Positions 16,116 to 24,801 of a DNA stretch of 61,605 bases are shown in pieces; positions within the stretch are counted from its first letter, which is position 1; every line of letters begins with the position of its first letter. The DNA lies in assembly GCF_900184815.1 (NCBI RefSeq), contig NZ_FXXQ01000015.1, forward strand, positions 1-61,605, written 5' to 3'. The notes under the pieces are model-generated. The model saw nothing but the letters and a program-made list of their open reading frames with translations, did no database searches and was not told where the DNA came from. Position numbers and translations under genes: made by a program. This DNA comes from Boseongicola aestuarii. Its GTDB lineage: Bacteria > Pseudomonadota > Alphaproteobacteria > Rhodobacterales > Rhodobacteraceae.

Positions 16116-16841
16116 ATGCGTTTGTGGTCCCAGATGGAACGCAATAGCGACAGCCTCGTAGCCATGACTGAACATGACCACTTCCCACCCTGGCATGTCG
16201 GCCTAACGCGCTTTGCGGTGAAACTCGCAGTCGTCGCGGCGATGGTCTACGTCGTTCTGAGCCTGCTCGACTGGGCGCAAGAGCGCGCTCAGGTCATTGG
16301 ATCGGACAGTCTGATGCTGGGCGTTCTGACAGTCCTCATCCTTGTCTACGTGCTACTCCTTGCCGTCCCTTTCGTTCCGGGCATCGAAATCGGAATATCA
16401 CTGCTCCTGATGAAAGGCGCCGATATCGCACCCGTGGTATACATCGCGACGGTGCTCGGACTGTCGCTCGCCTATATGATCGGCCACAGCGTTCCCTACC
16501 GCTGGCTCCACGCCACGTTGGCTGATCTGCATCTGAAACGCGCCTGCGCACTGATCGAACGCCTTGAACCGCTGTCACATGAAAACCGCCTCGCCCACCT
16601 GACGCACCGCCTCCCCGAACGGACGGCGCCATACGTCCGGAAAGGCCGCTACCTGATCCTCGCAGCACTCTTCAATATTCCGGGGAATGCCATTCTGGGC
16701 GGCGGTGGCGGCATAGCATTCATCGCAGGCTTCAGCCGCCTCTTTCGCCCCTGGGCAGCCGTCTTGACCATTCTGCTCGCCGTTCTACCAGTGCCTCTGT
16801 CGGTCTGGCTGCTCGGCGAAGGCGTGATCGCCTTCCGCTAA
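16116..16841 (+). CDS. VTT/DedA-like integral membrane protein
   Basis: This membrane protein of up to 241 residues has about five hydrophobic segments and the paired re-entrant-like motifs FVPGIEIGISLLLMKGA and FNIPGNAILGGGGGIA typical of VTT (DedA/TVP38/TMEM41B) proteins, which act as lipid or small-molecule scramblases or transporters. Starts at 16116, 16134 or 16164 are all possible; none has a clear ribosome-binding site, and ATG 16164 (MTEHDHFPPWHVG) gives the most family-like N-terminus. It sits inside the corrinoid gene set between MeTr and the reactivator, but nothing ties it functionally to them. Its 3' end overlaps the convergent small gene by 4 bp. Confidence 0.65.
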   Translation: MRLWSQMERNSDSLVAMTEHDHFPPWHVGLTRFAVKLAVVAAMVYVVLSLLDWAQERAQVIGSDSLMLGVLTVLILVYVLLLAVPFVPGIEIGISLLLMKGADIAPVVYIATVLGLSLAYMIGHSVPYRWLHATLADLHLKRACALIERLEPLSHENRLAHLTHRLPERTAPYVRKGRYLILAALFNIPGNAILGGGGGIAFIAGFSRLFRPWAAVLTILLAVLPVPLSVWLLGEGVIAFR

Positions 16842-17110
16842 CCTGTCGTCGGGCGGAAAATCCGCGCAAGGTGAGCAGCAGGCAACAAGACCGCAAGATA
16901 GACGATCCCCAATGGAACAGCCGCGAACGCCCCGATCTCGGAGCCTGCGATACCAAAAAGCCCCAGCGACACCGAAATCACCGACAGCGCGCACAACACC
17001 GGCACTGTCAGAATGGCAGCCCGCAGCCACATCCCGTCCAGACGAAGAATTGCAAAGATTTGAAGAGCGACATAGATCGCACCGACACTGATAAGACCAA
17101 CCAGGTCCAT
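16838..17110 (-). CDS. Small three-helix membrane protein
   Basis: This 90-residue protein from ATG 17110 (AGGGA upstream) has three hydrophobic stretches: VGLISVGAIYVALQIFAIL, AAILTVPVLCALSVISVSL and FAAVPLGIVYLAVLLPAA. I do not recognise a family. It is alone on the minus strand within a plus-strand gene set, its 3' end overlapping the VTT-like gene by 4 bp. Even codon use supports a real gene. Confidence 0.6.
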   Translation of the reverse strand: MDLVGLISVGAIYVALQIFAILRLDGMWLRAAILTVPVLCALSVISVSLGLFGIAGSEIGAFAAVPLGIVYLAVLLPAAHLARIFRPTTG

Positions 17111-17273
17111 GGGAATCCCTTTCCCTAACTCATTACACATTTTCACTCTGCCTCATGAATGCGGCGACATTCAGAAGGCACCATGACGTTTCAGGGTCGT
17201 TTTCTGGCGGAACCGGCCTTTCCATGGCTGCGATCACCGCTATGATCTGGCCGAAAGTACAGGCGAAAACCCC

Positions 17274-19313
17274 ATGACAGACAAAGCTTTGGTAATCTTC
17301 ACCCCGTCGGGTAAACGCGGGCATTTCGAGGTCGGAACACCGATCCTCACAGCGGCCCGTCAATTGGGCGTCGATCTCGACTCGGTCTGCGGTGGACGCG
17401 GCATCTGTTCCAAGTGCCAGGTCTCGCCGGGTTTCGGCAGCTTTTCGAAACACGGGCTCGAAGTCGCCGAAGACGCCATTTCCGAATGGAACATGGTCGA
17501 AGAACGCTACAAATCGAAACGCGGGATGAAGGACGGTCGCCGCCTCGGCTGTCAGGCCACAATTCAGGGCGATCTCGTGGTCGACGTGCCACCCGAAAGC
17601 CAGGTCCATAAACAGGTCGTGCGCAAAGCCGCCGCCACCCGTGACATCACGATGGACCCGGCCACCCGCCTTTACTATGTCGAAGTTCGCGAACCCGACA
17701 TGCATGAACCCTCAGGTGACCTGCAACGTCTGGCCGAAGCCCTCAAGATCGACTGGCAGGTCGACAGCATCGACGCTCCGCTCCCGGTTCTGCGCAAACT
17801 GCAACCGACCCTGCGCAAAGGCAACTGGACCGTTACCGTCGCGCTTCACAAGGACCATGCCGACGCCACCCACCGGATCATCGACATATGGCCCGGCTTC
17901 TTCGAAGGCCGCCTCTACGGCCTCGCCATCGACCTAGGCTCCACCACCGTCGCCGCCCACCTCTGCGATCTGAGGAACGGCCAGGTGCTCGCCTCCGCAG
18001 GCATCATGAACCCGCAAATCCGCTTCGGCGAAGACCTGATGAGCCGCGTCAGCTACGTCATGATGAACCCCGGCGGTGATGTTGAAATGACCACCGCCGT
18101 GCGCGACGCCATGGGTGACCTCGCCCGCAATCTCGCTGATCAGGCCGAGATCCCGCTCGAAAACATCGTGGAGGCGACCATTGTCTGCAACCCGGTGATG
18201 CACCACCTCCTGCTCGGCATCGACCCCGTCGAACTTGGCCAGGCGCCCTTCGCGCTCGCGACCTCCGATGCGCTCAGATGTGCGGCCGCCGATATCGGCC
18301 TTGGCCCGATCAACCCAGCCGCGCGCGCCTACCTTCTTCCCTGCATCGCAGGACACGTCGGGGCCGATTGCGCCGCCGTCGCGCTCTCCGAAGAACCTTA
18401 CAAATCCGAAGACCTCGTCCTGATCTGCGACGTCGGCACCAATGCCGAAATCCTGCTCGGCACCAAAGACCGCGTCCTCGCCTGCTCCTCGCCCACCGGC
18501 CCGGCGTTTGAAGGCGCGCAAATCTCCTCCGGCCAGCGCGCTGCGCCCGGTGCCATCGAACGCGTCGAAATCGACCCGGTCACCAAAGAACCGCGCTTCC
18601 GCGTCATCGGCTCCGATATCTGGTCCAACGAAGACGGCTTCGACGCCGTGATCGCCGCCACCGGCGTCACCGGCATCTGCGGCTCTGGCATAATTGAAGC
18701 GGTCGCCGAAATGCGCATCGCAGGCCTCGTCGACCCGTCCGGCCTGATCGGGTCTGCCGAACAAACCGGCACAATGCGCGCCATCCCCGAGGGCCGCACC
18801 CACGCCTATACTCTCTACGACGGCACCGCCGACGGCGGCCCCCTCATCACCGTCACCCAAGCCGATATCCGCGCCATTCAACTCGCCAAGTCAGCGCTCT
18901 ACGCAGGCGCGCGGCTCCTCATGGACGAACTCGAAACCGACACCGTCGACCGCATCGTCCTTGCCGGTGCCTTCGGCGCACATATCTCGCCCAAACACGC
19001 CATGGTACTGGGTATGATCCCCGACTGCGTGCTGGAAAAGGTCACCTCCGCCGGCAACGCCGCAGGCACCGGCGCGCGCATAGCGCTCTGCGATGTCTCG
19101 GCCCGCACCCGCATCGAAGAAGAAGTCCACCGCATCCAGAAGGTCGAAACCGCGATCGAGCCGAAATTCCAGGAACACTTCGTCGCCGCCAACGCCATCC
19201 CCCATGCCACGGCCCCCTTCCCGCATCTGTCCAGCGTGGTCACGCTCCCTCAGGTTTCCTTCAACACCAAAGGCCAGGAAGACGGCGGCCGCCGCCGAAG
19301 ACGCCGCGGCTAA
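17274..19313 (+). CDS. Corrinoid-protein reactivator (ferredoxin + ASKHA, RACo-like)
   Basis: This 679-residue protein couples an N-terminal [2Fe-2S] ferredoxin domain (Cys39, Cys45, Cys48, Cys93), a middle linker and a C-terminal ASKHA ATPase domain (DLGSTT at 220-225, LICDVGTNAEI, VLAGAFGAH). This is the architecture of RACo-type activators (DUF4445), which use ATP to reduce an inactive Co(II) corrinoid protein to Co(I). Together with the upstream MeTr gene it points to corrinoid-dependent methyl transfer. The protein ends GQEDGGRRRRRRG, a basic tail like that of MeTr. It starts 163 bp after the start of the minus-strand small gene and may have its own promoter. Confidence 0.9.
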   Translation: MTDKALVIFTPSGKRGHFEVGTPILTAARQLGVDLDSVCGGRGICSKCQVSPGFGSFSKHGLEVAEDAISEWNMVEERYKSKRGMKDGRRLGCQATIQGDLVVDVPPESQVHKQVVRKAAATRDITMDPATRLYYVEVREPDMHEPSGDLQRLAEALKIDWQVDSIDAPLPVLRKLQPTLRKGNWTVTVALHKDHADATHRIIDIWPGFFEGRLYGLAIDLGSTTVAAHLCDLRNGQVLASAGIMNPQIRFGEDLMSRVSYVMMNPGGDVEMTTAVRDAMGDLARNLADQAEIPLENIVEATIVCNPVMHHLLLGIDPVELGQAPFALATSDALRCAAADIGLGPINPAARAYLLPCIAGHVGADCAAVALSEEPYKSEDLVLICDVGTNAEILLGTKDRVLACSSPTGPAFEGAQISSGQRAAPGAIERVEIDPVTKEPRFRVIGSDIWSNEDGFDAVIAATGVTGICGSGIIEAVAEMRIAGLVDPSGLIGSAEQTGTMRAIPEGRTHAYTLYDGTADGGPLITVTQADIRAIQLAKSALYAGARLLMDELETDTVDRIVLAGAFGAHISPKHAMVLGMIPDCVLEKVTSAGNAAGTGARIALCDVSARTRIEEEVHRIQKVETAIEPKFQEHFVAANAIPHATAPFPHLSSVVTLPQVSFNTKGQEDGGRRRRRRG

Positions 19314-19316
19314 ACA

Positions 19317-19339
19317 CCTTCTTCTGTTCATAAATATCC
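19317..19339 (+). repeat. TTCT...AAATATCC 3' element, copy without hairpin
   Basis: CCTTCTTCTG followed by TTCATAAATATCC starts a few bases after the RACo stop. It nearly matches 34934-34956 (after valS). Unlike the other copies it has no clear GC hairpin after it. Probably an mRNA 3'-end element. Confidence 0.5.
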
Positions 19340-19425
19340 AAACAAAGCCCTCGGCCCCAAAGCGAGCCTCACCGCAACGCACAACCTTGACCAAAGGTCG
19401 CAATCCTCCTACTCAAATGACAGTC

Positions 19426-19499
19426 GCGGGTGTAGCTCAATGGTAGAGCAGCAGCTTCCCAAGCTGAATACGAGGGTTCGATTCCCTTCACCCGCTCCA
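19426..19499 (+). tRNA. tRNA-Gly(CCC)
   Basis: This 74-nt cloverleaf has acceptor GCGGGTG paired with CACCCGC, D-arm AGCTCAATGGTAGAGC, anticodon loop TTCCCAA (anticodon CCC), T-arm GGGTTCGATTCCC and an encoded CCA. The sequence closely follows the E. coli glyU pattern. It lies 18 bp before the thioesterase start. Confidence 0.95.
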
Positions 19500-19517
19500 C
19501 GCACCGAAAGCGCGACC

Positions 19518-19994
19518 ATGGACGACCCTCACACCCTGCTTGCACCAGACCAGCTTGCCGCGGCAGGCCTATCCGGTTTCGCGTACGGCTACAGTGACAA
19601 GGTCCGCTTTTACGAACTCGACGCCCTGAACCACGTCAACAACACTGTCTTCCTGAAGTGGTTCGAGACGATCCGCGTCAATTACGCCCTCGCCCGCGGT
19701 ATCACGACCTACTCGCACGCCGATGACGACCCGCAACTCGTCGTGCGTCACCTCTCGGCCGATTTCCTCGCACCGATGTATCAAAACGAGGTCTACACCA
19801 TCGCCGCCCGCACCCGCTCGATCAAAGCCTCCAGCCTAATCATGGAATACGCGGTGGCTTCGGGCGGCCAGATCAAAGGCACCGGCGACTGCGTCATCAT
19901 CAGCCTCGAACAAGACGGAAAGACACGGCGCGCCCATTTCCCGGACGCCGTCCGCGCCATGGTCGACCTCGACGGTGCCAAGCTGGTGTCCTAA
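19518..19994 (+). CDS. Acyl-CoA thioesterase (4HBT hotdog family)
   Basis: This 158-residue hotdog-fold protein has the YbgC/FadM-like active-site segment VRFYELDALNHVNN, with the Asp and the HVNN turn, followed by the long central helix (VFLKWFETIRVNYALARG). It would hydrolyse fatty acyl-CoA or related thioesters; the chain specificity cannot be read from the sequence. ATG 19518 is chosen because an earlier in-frame start lies within the tRNA. The 3' end overlaps the convergent ChaC gene by 4 bp. Confidence 0.82.
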   Translation: MDDPHTLLAPDQLAAAGLSGFAYGYSDKVRFYELDALNHVNNTVFLKWFETIRVNYALARGITTYSHADDDPQLVVRHLSADFLAPMYQNEVYTIAARTRSIKASSLIMEYAVASGGQIKGTGDCVIISLEQDGKTRRAHFPDAVRAMVDLDGAKLVS

Positions 19995-20719
19995 ACGTCG
20001 CCCGCCGCGCGATACGCCAATGCCGCCTCATGCAAAGCCCTGGTGTGCGGATCATCGATCCCCAACGTCTCGAAATGGCCAACGATGTTCGAGATATACT
20101 CAAGGCTGGTCCCAAAAAGCCCCGCCCCTGTCGCTGCAAAACGCACTTTCTCTTCCCAGGTCAGATCAGCACACATGGTTTCCGCCTCGTGATCCGCAAG
20201 AAACGTCAGCGCTTCGATTGACCCGTGATCGGTCTCCACAGGCGCAAACACCGGATGATATCCCGGAGCGATGAATTCCCGCCGCCAGATAAAGTCCGTT
20301 TCCAGATCAAATTCGGCGCCCGCGATACGAAACGCCAGGCCGTGACAGCCCCCACCGTGATCCAAAGCCGCCATCAACCCCGGCGCTTCCTCGGTCCCCC
20401 GCGCCCCGAAAGTATCCTTCAAGATGAACTGCCGCGAATACCCGGGCAGATAGGCCCGTCGCACCTCAACAAACCGAATACCCGGATCCCACATTAAAGA
20501 CCCATAGCCGAAGAACCAGAAATCCTGCCCTTCGCGCCCTTTCAAGGTCTCTGCACGGCTCGCCTCTCGCTCGTCGTCCGAATAAAACCAGCCGGTATCA
20601 AGCCCGGCCTCTTCAATGAACGCCACAAACTCGGCCATCGACTGCTTTCGAAAAGGCGACGCTTCCGGTTTGGCAATCAACGCACGCAGTTCAGGATGAT
20701 GGACAAACGGATCACTCAT
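19991..20719 (-). CDS. ChaC-like gamma-glutamylcyclotransferase
   Basis: This 242-residue protein has the cyclotransferase signature FWFFGYGSLMWDPG (about residues 67-80), then RRAYLPGYSRQF and the acidic active-site region typical of ChaC-family enzymes, which degrade glutathione to 5-oxoproline and Cys-Gly. The ~65-residue N-terminal extension is helical and longer than in E. coli ChaC. It overlaps the threonine aldolase gene by 4 bp (ATGA) and ends a co-transcribed row ribF, ycgN-like, aldolase, chaC. Confidence 0.85.
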   Translation of the reverse strand: MSDPFVHHPELRALIAKPEASPFRKQSMAEFVAFIEEAGLDTGWFYSDDEREASRAETLKGREGQDFWFFGYGSLMWDPGIRFVEVRRAYLPGYSRQFILKDTFGARGTEEAPGLMAALDHGGGCHGLAFRIAGAEFDLETDFIWRREFIAPGYHPVFAPVETDHGSIEALTFLADHEAETMCADLTWEEKVRFAATGAGLFGTSLEYISNIVGHFETLGIDDPHTRALHEAALAYRAAGDV

Positions 20720-21774
20720 GGCCTTGCACCCTGCGCAGCATCCGCAAACTTTGCAATATCCGCTTCCTTCACCGACCAGTCACAGACCAACCGTCCCAAG
20801 AGCGGCTCATGCGGATCGTCGCCCTCCAAAACGCCAGCCTCGATATAGTAATACGCCCCGGCCTCCTTCAAAGCCCGATGCCGGAAACGCGGCAACCAGA
20901 CGAAGATCATGTTCGCCTGGCGCGGAAAGGCAAACTCCACGCCATCGATCCCCGTAATCCCCGCCTCCAGCAAGCCCGCCAACCGATTGGCCTCGCCCGC
21001 CGTCTCCAGCCAAAGCCCATCCGTCAGATAGGCCTCCATCTGAGCCGCCAGATACCGCGATTTCGAAAAGACCATCGCCGCGCGTTGCTGCCGACGCCGG
21101 AACTCAACCGCACGCGCGGGGTCAAAAATCACCGCTGCTTCCACAGCCAAAGCGCCGTTCTTCGTGGCCCCGAACGACACCGCATCAACGCCCACCTTCC
21201 AAGACATCTCCGCCGCCGAGCAGCCCAAAGCCGCCGCCGCATTGGCAAACCGCGCTCCATCCAGATGAAGCGGAACCCCGGCCTCCCGGCACACATCAGC
21301 GATCCCGGCAATCTCATCCAGACCGTAAAGCGTCCCCCGCTCCGTCACCTGCGTGATAGACACCGGACCATGCCCCGATTGTTGTATATTTGAAGGATTG
21401 AACCCCGAAATCGCCGTTTTAAGCTCGCTCGAGTTGAATTTGTCTATGCGCTTGCCGACCGGAGTCAGCTTCGCTCCATTCGTAAACGCCTCCGGTGCGT
21501 GGCATTCATCCACATGAATATGCGCAAAGTTCGAGCAAAAGACCGCATCCCAGGGTTTCGTCAAACTGCCCAGAATAAGCGCGTTTGCCGCCGTCCCAGT
21601 CGGCACCAGAAACACCGAAGCTTGCGGTGCCTCGAACACCTCGCGCACTTTTTCAATCGCCGAGCGAGTCAGGTCATCTCCGCCATAGGCCGGCACGTGC
21701 CCCTCGTTTGCGCGCACCATCGCCTCCATGATTTTCGGATGCACAGGTCCATTGTTGTCTGACGCAAACTTCAT
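20716..21774 (-). CDS. ltaE: Low-specificity L-threonine aldolase
   Basis: This 352-residue fold-type I PLP enzyme has LVPTGTAANALI near the cofactor phosphate site, HIHVDECHAPEAF, PLHLDGARFANAA with the PLP-binding Asp, and the Schiff-base lysine in SFGATKNGAL (Lys205). It cleaves threonine or allo-threonine to glycine and acetaldehyde. ATG 21774 (MKFASDNNGP) is chosen over an open frame to 21804 because it follows GAGGAT and overlaps the upstream stop by ATGA. The glycine released may feed one-carbon metabolism. Confidence 0.9.
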   Translation of the reverse strand: MKFASDNNGPVHPKIMEAMVRANEGHVPAYGGDDLTRSAIEKVREVFEAPQASVFLVPTGTAANALILGSLTKPWDAVFCSNFAHIHVDECHAPEAFTNGAKLTPVGKRIDKFNSSELKTAISGFNPSNIQQSGHGPVSITQVTERGTLYGLDEIAGIADVCREAGVPLHLDGARFANAAAALGCSAAEMSWKVGVDAVSFGATKNGALAVEAAVIFDPARAVEFRRRQQRAAMVFSKSRYLAAQMEAYLTDGLWLETAGEANRLAGLLEAGITGIDGVEFAFPRQANMIFVWLPRFRHRALKEAGAYYYIEAGVLEGDDPHEPLLGRLVCDWSVKEADIAKFADAAQGARP

Positions 21775-22247
21775 GACGGATCCTCGATTATATGGTCTTC
21801 CCATTCTTCCTCCGGCACCTCGAACTCCGGCACCGTCCAGCCCTGAACCGAAATTCCGGCGTCATGCACCGTTTGCGCCGTGCCTGAAATCAACGGATGC
21901 CAGTCGTTCAGCGGCTTACCTTCATGCAGCAGCCGATAAGCACAGGTCGGCGGCATCCAATAGGCGATCTCGTCGATATTGCTGGGCTTCAAGACCACAC
22001 AATCCGGCACGAACTGCTTGCGAATATCATATTGCGCGCACCGGCACGTCTCGCCGTCCAGCAACCGGCACGCCACCCGCGTGAACGCGATCTCCTGGGT
22101 GTCCGGGTCTTCCAGTTTGTTCAGACAGCAGCGCCCGCAGCCATCACAAAGGGCTTCCCATTCGCGCTTGTTAAGGTTCTTTAACGGCACTCGCTCCCAA
22201 TAGCGGTCCCGGAGTCCGTCACGGTCAATGGGGTCGCGGTCCGACAT
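21771..22247 (-). CDS. YcgN-like cysteine-cluster protein (UPF0260)
   Basis: This 158-residue protein has the family core CDGCGRCCLNKLEDPDT followed by ACRLLDGETCRCAQY and FVPDCVVLKP, a set of eight or more cysteines (CxxCxxCC type) probably binding a metal or Fe-S centre. It matches UPF0260/YcgN-type proteins of the YkgJ superfamily, whose function is unknown. It overlaps ribF and the aldolase gene at both ends, so it is translated from the same message. Confidence 0.85.
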   Translation of the reverse strand: MSDRDPIDRDGLRDRYWERVPLKNLNKREWEALCDGCGRCCLNKLEDPDTQEIAFTRVACRLLDGETCRCAQYDIRKQFVPDCVVLKPSNIDEIAYWMPPTCAYRLLHEGKPLNDWHPLISGTAQTVHDAGISVQGWTVPEFEVPEEEWEDHIIEDPS

Positions 22248-23173
22248 CAGCCCGCCAGTATCTCGCGCGCCCGCGCCGAGTCCGCGTCCATTTGCGCGAT
22301 CAACGCGTCCAGGCTCTGGAACTTTTCCTCGGGCCGCAGATACTCAACAAGTGCCACAGACAAATGCGCACCATAAAGATCGCCCCTGAAATCAAAGACA
22401 TGGGTCTCGAAATTCGGGACATTCACGCCGAACATCGGCCGCACGCCAAGGGACGCCACCCCGTCATAAGACCCGATATTGTCACCCGTCAGAACATCGA
22501 CCCGCACCGCATAAACCCCGAATTTCGGAGGATGCAGCCCAGCGATCGACATATTCGCTGTCGGATAGCCCAGATCCCGCCCGCGCTGGTCGCCCTTTTC
22601 AACAACCCCCTCAATCCGGTGCTGATGCCCCAGCATGGCCGCCGCATCGCGGGGCCGCCCATCGCTCAAAGCCTGCCGAATATGGGTGGAAGAGATTTCC
22701 AAACCGCCCGTCTCGACAAGCTCGGCAATAGTCACGCCAAAACCGAACTCATCCCCGAAGGCTTTCAGATCATTGGCATTTCCGGCGCGATTATTGCCAA
22801 AGCAAAAATCTGCACCCACGGTGACATGCTTCAGCCCCAACCGCTCGGCCAGAATGTCGCGCGCAAATTCGCGCGGTGTCAAAGCCATCAAAGCCGCATT
22901 GAACGTCAGTTCATAAAGATGAACGACCCCCAGCTTCGCCAACCGGTGCGCGCGCGCTTCCGCGTTCATCAATCTGAACGGAGCCGTATCCGGAACCAGC
23001 ACTTCGCGTGGATGCGGCTCGAAAGTCACCACGCCCAAAGGCGCGTCCGTCACCATAGCCGCCTGTCGCAGAACCGCCTGATGGCCTAAGTGAACACCGT
23101 CAAAATTACCGATCGCGACCGTGGCGCCACGGTCGGCTGGATCAAGGTAAGTGGTATCGCGATGGATGCGCAT
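22247..23173 (-). CDS. ribF: Bifunctional riboflavin kinase / FAD synthetase
   Basis: This 308-residue RibF makes FMN from riboflavin and then FAD. The N-terminal nucleotidyltransferase domain shows AIGNFDGVHLGHQAV, VVTFEPHPREV and VGADFCFGNNRAG. The C-terminal flavokinase barrel shows GRDLGYPTANM and the ending RPEEKFQSLDALIAQM. Length and order are normal. It is the first gene of the minus-strand overlapping row. FAD supply is relevant to several flavoenzymes in the window (PutA, lactate dehydrogenase), but no direct link is implied. Confidence 0.95.
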   Translation of the reverse strand: MRIHRDTTYLDPADRGATVAIGNFDGVHLGHQAVLRQAAMVTDAPLGVVTFEPHPREVLVPDTAPFRLMNAEARAHRLAKLGVVHLYELTFNAALMALTPREFARDILAERLGLKHVTVGADFCFGNNRAGNANDLKAFGDEFGFGVTIAELVETGGLEISSTHIRQALSDGRPRDAAAMLGHQHRIEGVVEKGDQRGRDLGYPTANMSIAGLHPPKFGVYAVRVDVLTGDNIGSYDGVASLGVRPMFGVNVPNFETHVFDFRGDLYGAHLSVALVEYLRPEEKFQSLDALIAQMDADSARAREILAG

Positions 23174-23212
23174 AAATGTCCCGTAGCGCCCTCGCGCGGG
23201 ACCCGCAACCCG

Positions 23213-23656
23213 TCAGTCGAACTTGGCGGACGGCGCCAGAACGCTCGCTTGGCCCTTCAACACCGGCTTGCCATCGACAAGACAGCGCGTGTCCAGCGTC
23301 ACGCGGCGCTTTGCGTAATCAATTTCAAGGACTTCCACCTCTGCCGTCACCACATCACCCGGCCGCACAGGGGCCAGAAACTTTAGCGATTGCCCCAGAT
23401 ATACTGTCCCATGTCCGGGCAATTGCTCGCCGATCACAGCCGAAACCAACCCCGCCGTCAGCATCCCGTGCGCGATCCGCCCCGCGAAAATCGTATCTGC
23501 CGCATAGGCGTCATCCAGATGCACCGGATTACGGTCCGTGGACACCTCGGCGAACAATTCGATATCGCGCGTCGTCACTTCCTTCGTCAGGCTGCGCACC
23601 ATTCCGACCTCAAGGTCTTCAATAACGATCGTGCCGCGCGGTTGATTATCCAACAT
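23213..23656 (-). CDS. MaoC-like (R)-specific enoyl-CoA hydratase
   Basis: This 147-residue hotdog-fold hydratase has the (R)-hydratase signature: FAEVSTDRNPVHLDDAYA (catalytic Asp and His) and FAGRIAHGMLTAGLVSAVIG. It resembles PhaJ-type enzymes that feed (R)-3-hydroxyacyl-CoA to PHA synthesis. Start at ATG 23656, with AGAGGA upstream. It is 40 bp from ribF's start region on the same strand. Confidence 0.85.
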   Translation of the reverse strand: MLDNQPRGTIVIEDLEVGMVRSLTKEVTTRDIELFAEVSTDRNPVHLDDAYAADTIFAGRIAHGMLTAGLVSAVIGEQLPGHGTVYLGQSLKFLAPVRPGDVVTAEVEVLEIDYAKRRVTLDTRCLVDGKPVLKGQASVLAPSAKFD

Positions 23657-23854
23657 CTCAAATCCTCTTCGCAATTTTATGACTTAAAAATTGCCTCTTG
23701 CGAAACTTAATTACTCGGCGGAGTTAAAAAAGCAAGGATCAAATTGCCGCACAGCAGCATCCCCACCCGTCACGGGCAGCAAAACAGTCCCCGCAACGAA
23801 AGAAAAACGCTCAGAAATTAAGAAAGGTTAACGGCAGCGCCCCAAGGCACCCCG

Positions 23855-24643
23855 TCATTTGTTGCGAATGACCTTGGCAAAGCTGTCAAAGATCGGCTCT
23901 GCAGCCGCGATCAAAGAGCCACTTTCGTGCGGTGCTTCAGTGCCATCAAGGCTCTCGACCAGCGCACCCGCTTCCTTCGCGATCAACACGCCCGCAGCGA
24001 TATCCCACGAATTCAAACCGCGTTCCCAATAGCCGTCATAGCGGCCCGCCGCGACGTAAGCGAGGTCCAGCGCCGCCGCCCCGAACCGCCTGACACCCGC
24101 ACAGGTTGGCATCAATCGCGCCAGGTCCTGCAAGGTCGCCGGAAGGTCCGCACGACCCGCGAAAGGCACGCCGGTTGCAAAAATGCTCTCGATCATTTTC
24201 GAGCGCGCCGACACCCTGATCCGGGTCTCGTTCATCCAGGCGCCCTGGCCTTTCTCCGCAAAGAAAAGCTCGTCCTTCGAGGCGTCATACACAACGGCCG
24301 AAACAATTTCGCCCTTGTGTTCAAGGGCGATCGACACCGCCCAATGCGGCAACCCATGCAAGAAGTTGGTCGTGCCATCCAGCGGGTCAACAATCCAGCG
24401 CCGCGTCGGGTCCTTGCCCTCCACAGGCTCGCTTTCCTCGCCAACCCAGCCGTAATTGGGGCGCGCCGCCATCAGTTCTTCGCGAATGATTTCCTCGGCG
24501 CGGATGTCCGCACGGCTGACAAAATCTCCGGCACCCTTGGTCGACACTTGCAGGTTCTCGACCTCACGAAAATCCTTGCTCAGCGACCGGCCCGCCTTGC
24601 GCGCGGTCGCAGTCATGACGTTCAGATTTGCGCTGCCTTGCAT
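23855..24643 (-). CDS. Inositol monophosphatase family protein (SuhB-like)
   Basis: This 262-residue phosphatase has the metal-binding motifs GWVGEESEP, DPLDGTTNFLHGLPHW and the C-terminal NSWDIAAGVLIAKEAG. Family members hydrolyse inositol-1-phosphate or related phosphates, and SuhB can also act on rRNA maturation complexes. ATG 24643 is preceded by AAAAGGG at good spacing; the open frame reaches 24673. It is monocistronic-looking, with 158 bp to the gene before it. Confidence 0.9.
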   Translation of the reverse strand: MQGSANLNVMTATARKAGRSLSKDFREVENLQVSTKGAGDFVSRADIRAEEIIREELMAARPNYGWVGEESEPVEGKDPTRRWIVDPLDGTTNFLHGLPHWAVSIALEHKGEIVSAVVYDASKDELFFAEKGQGAWMNETRIRVSARSKMIESIFATGVPFAGRADLPATLQDLARLMPTCAGVRRFGAAALDLAYVAAGRYDGYWERGLNSWDIAAGVLIAKEAGALVESLDGTEAPHESGSLIAAAEPIFDSFAKVIRNK

Positions 24644-24776
24644 CGGGATACCCTTTTCAATGATCGACGCCATGTACGGAAGCCGCGTCGCTTGGGCAAG
24701 CCCTAAAACCCAAAGCCTCCTGTCGCGCCGGATGCTTGTCCAAACACTCCAGAGCCTCCAGACCTCTCTCTTTCGG

Positions 24777-24794
24777 CGTTAAGAAGTCTTAACG
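24777..24794. promoter_or_regulatory. 18-bp perfect palindrome CGTTAAGA-AG-TCTTAACG
   Basis: Exact 8-bp inverted repeat (24777-24784 and 24787-24794) just beyond the gnd stop and upstream of the IMPase start. It contains TTAA-N6-TTAA, one base short of the CtrA spacing. It may be an operator or an mRNA 3' hairpin. Confidence 0.35.
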
Positions 24795-24801
24795 GGAGGC
24801 G

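Noticed and set aside
17934-18881. A 315-codon minus-strand frame within the reactivator gene
   Set aside because: Gly/Asp-rich low-complexity antisense of the ASKHA domain; no own motifs.
23822-23836. TTAA-N6-TTAA as a CtrA site, also at 24779
   Set aside because: Spacing is six instead of the seven bases required by the CtrA consensus.
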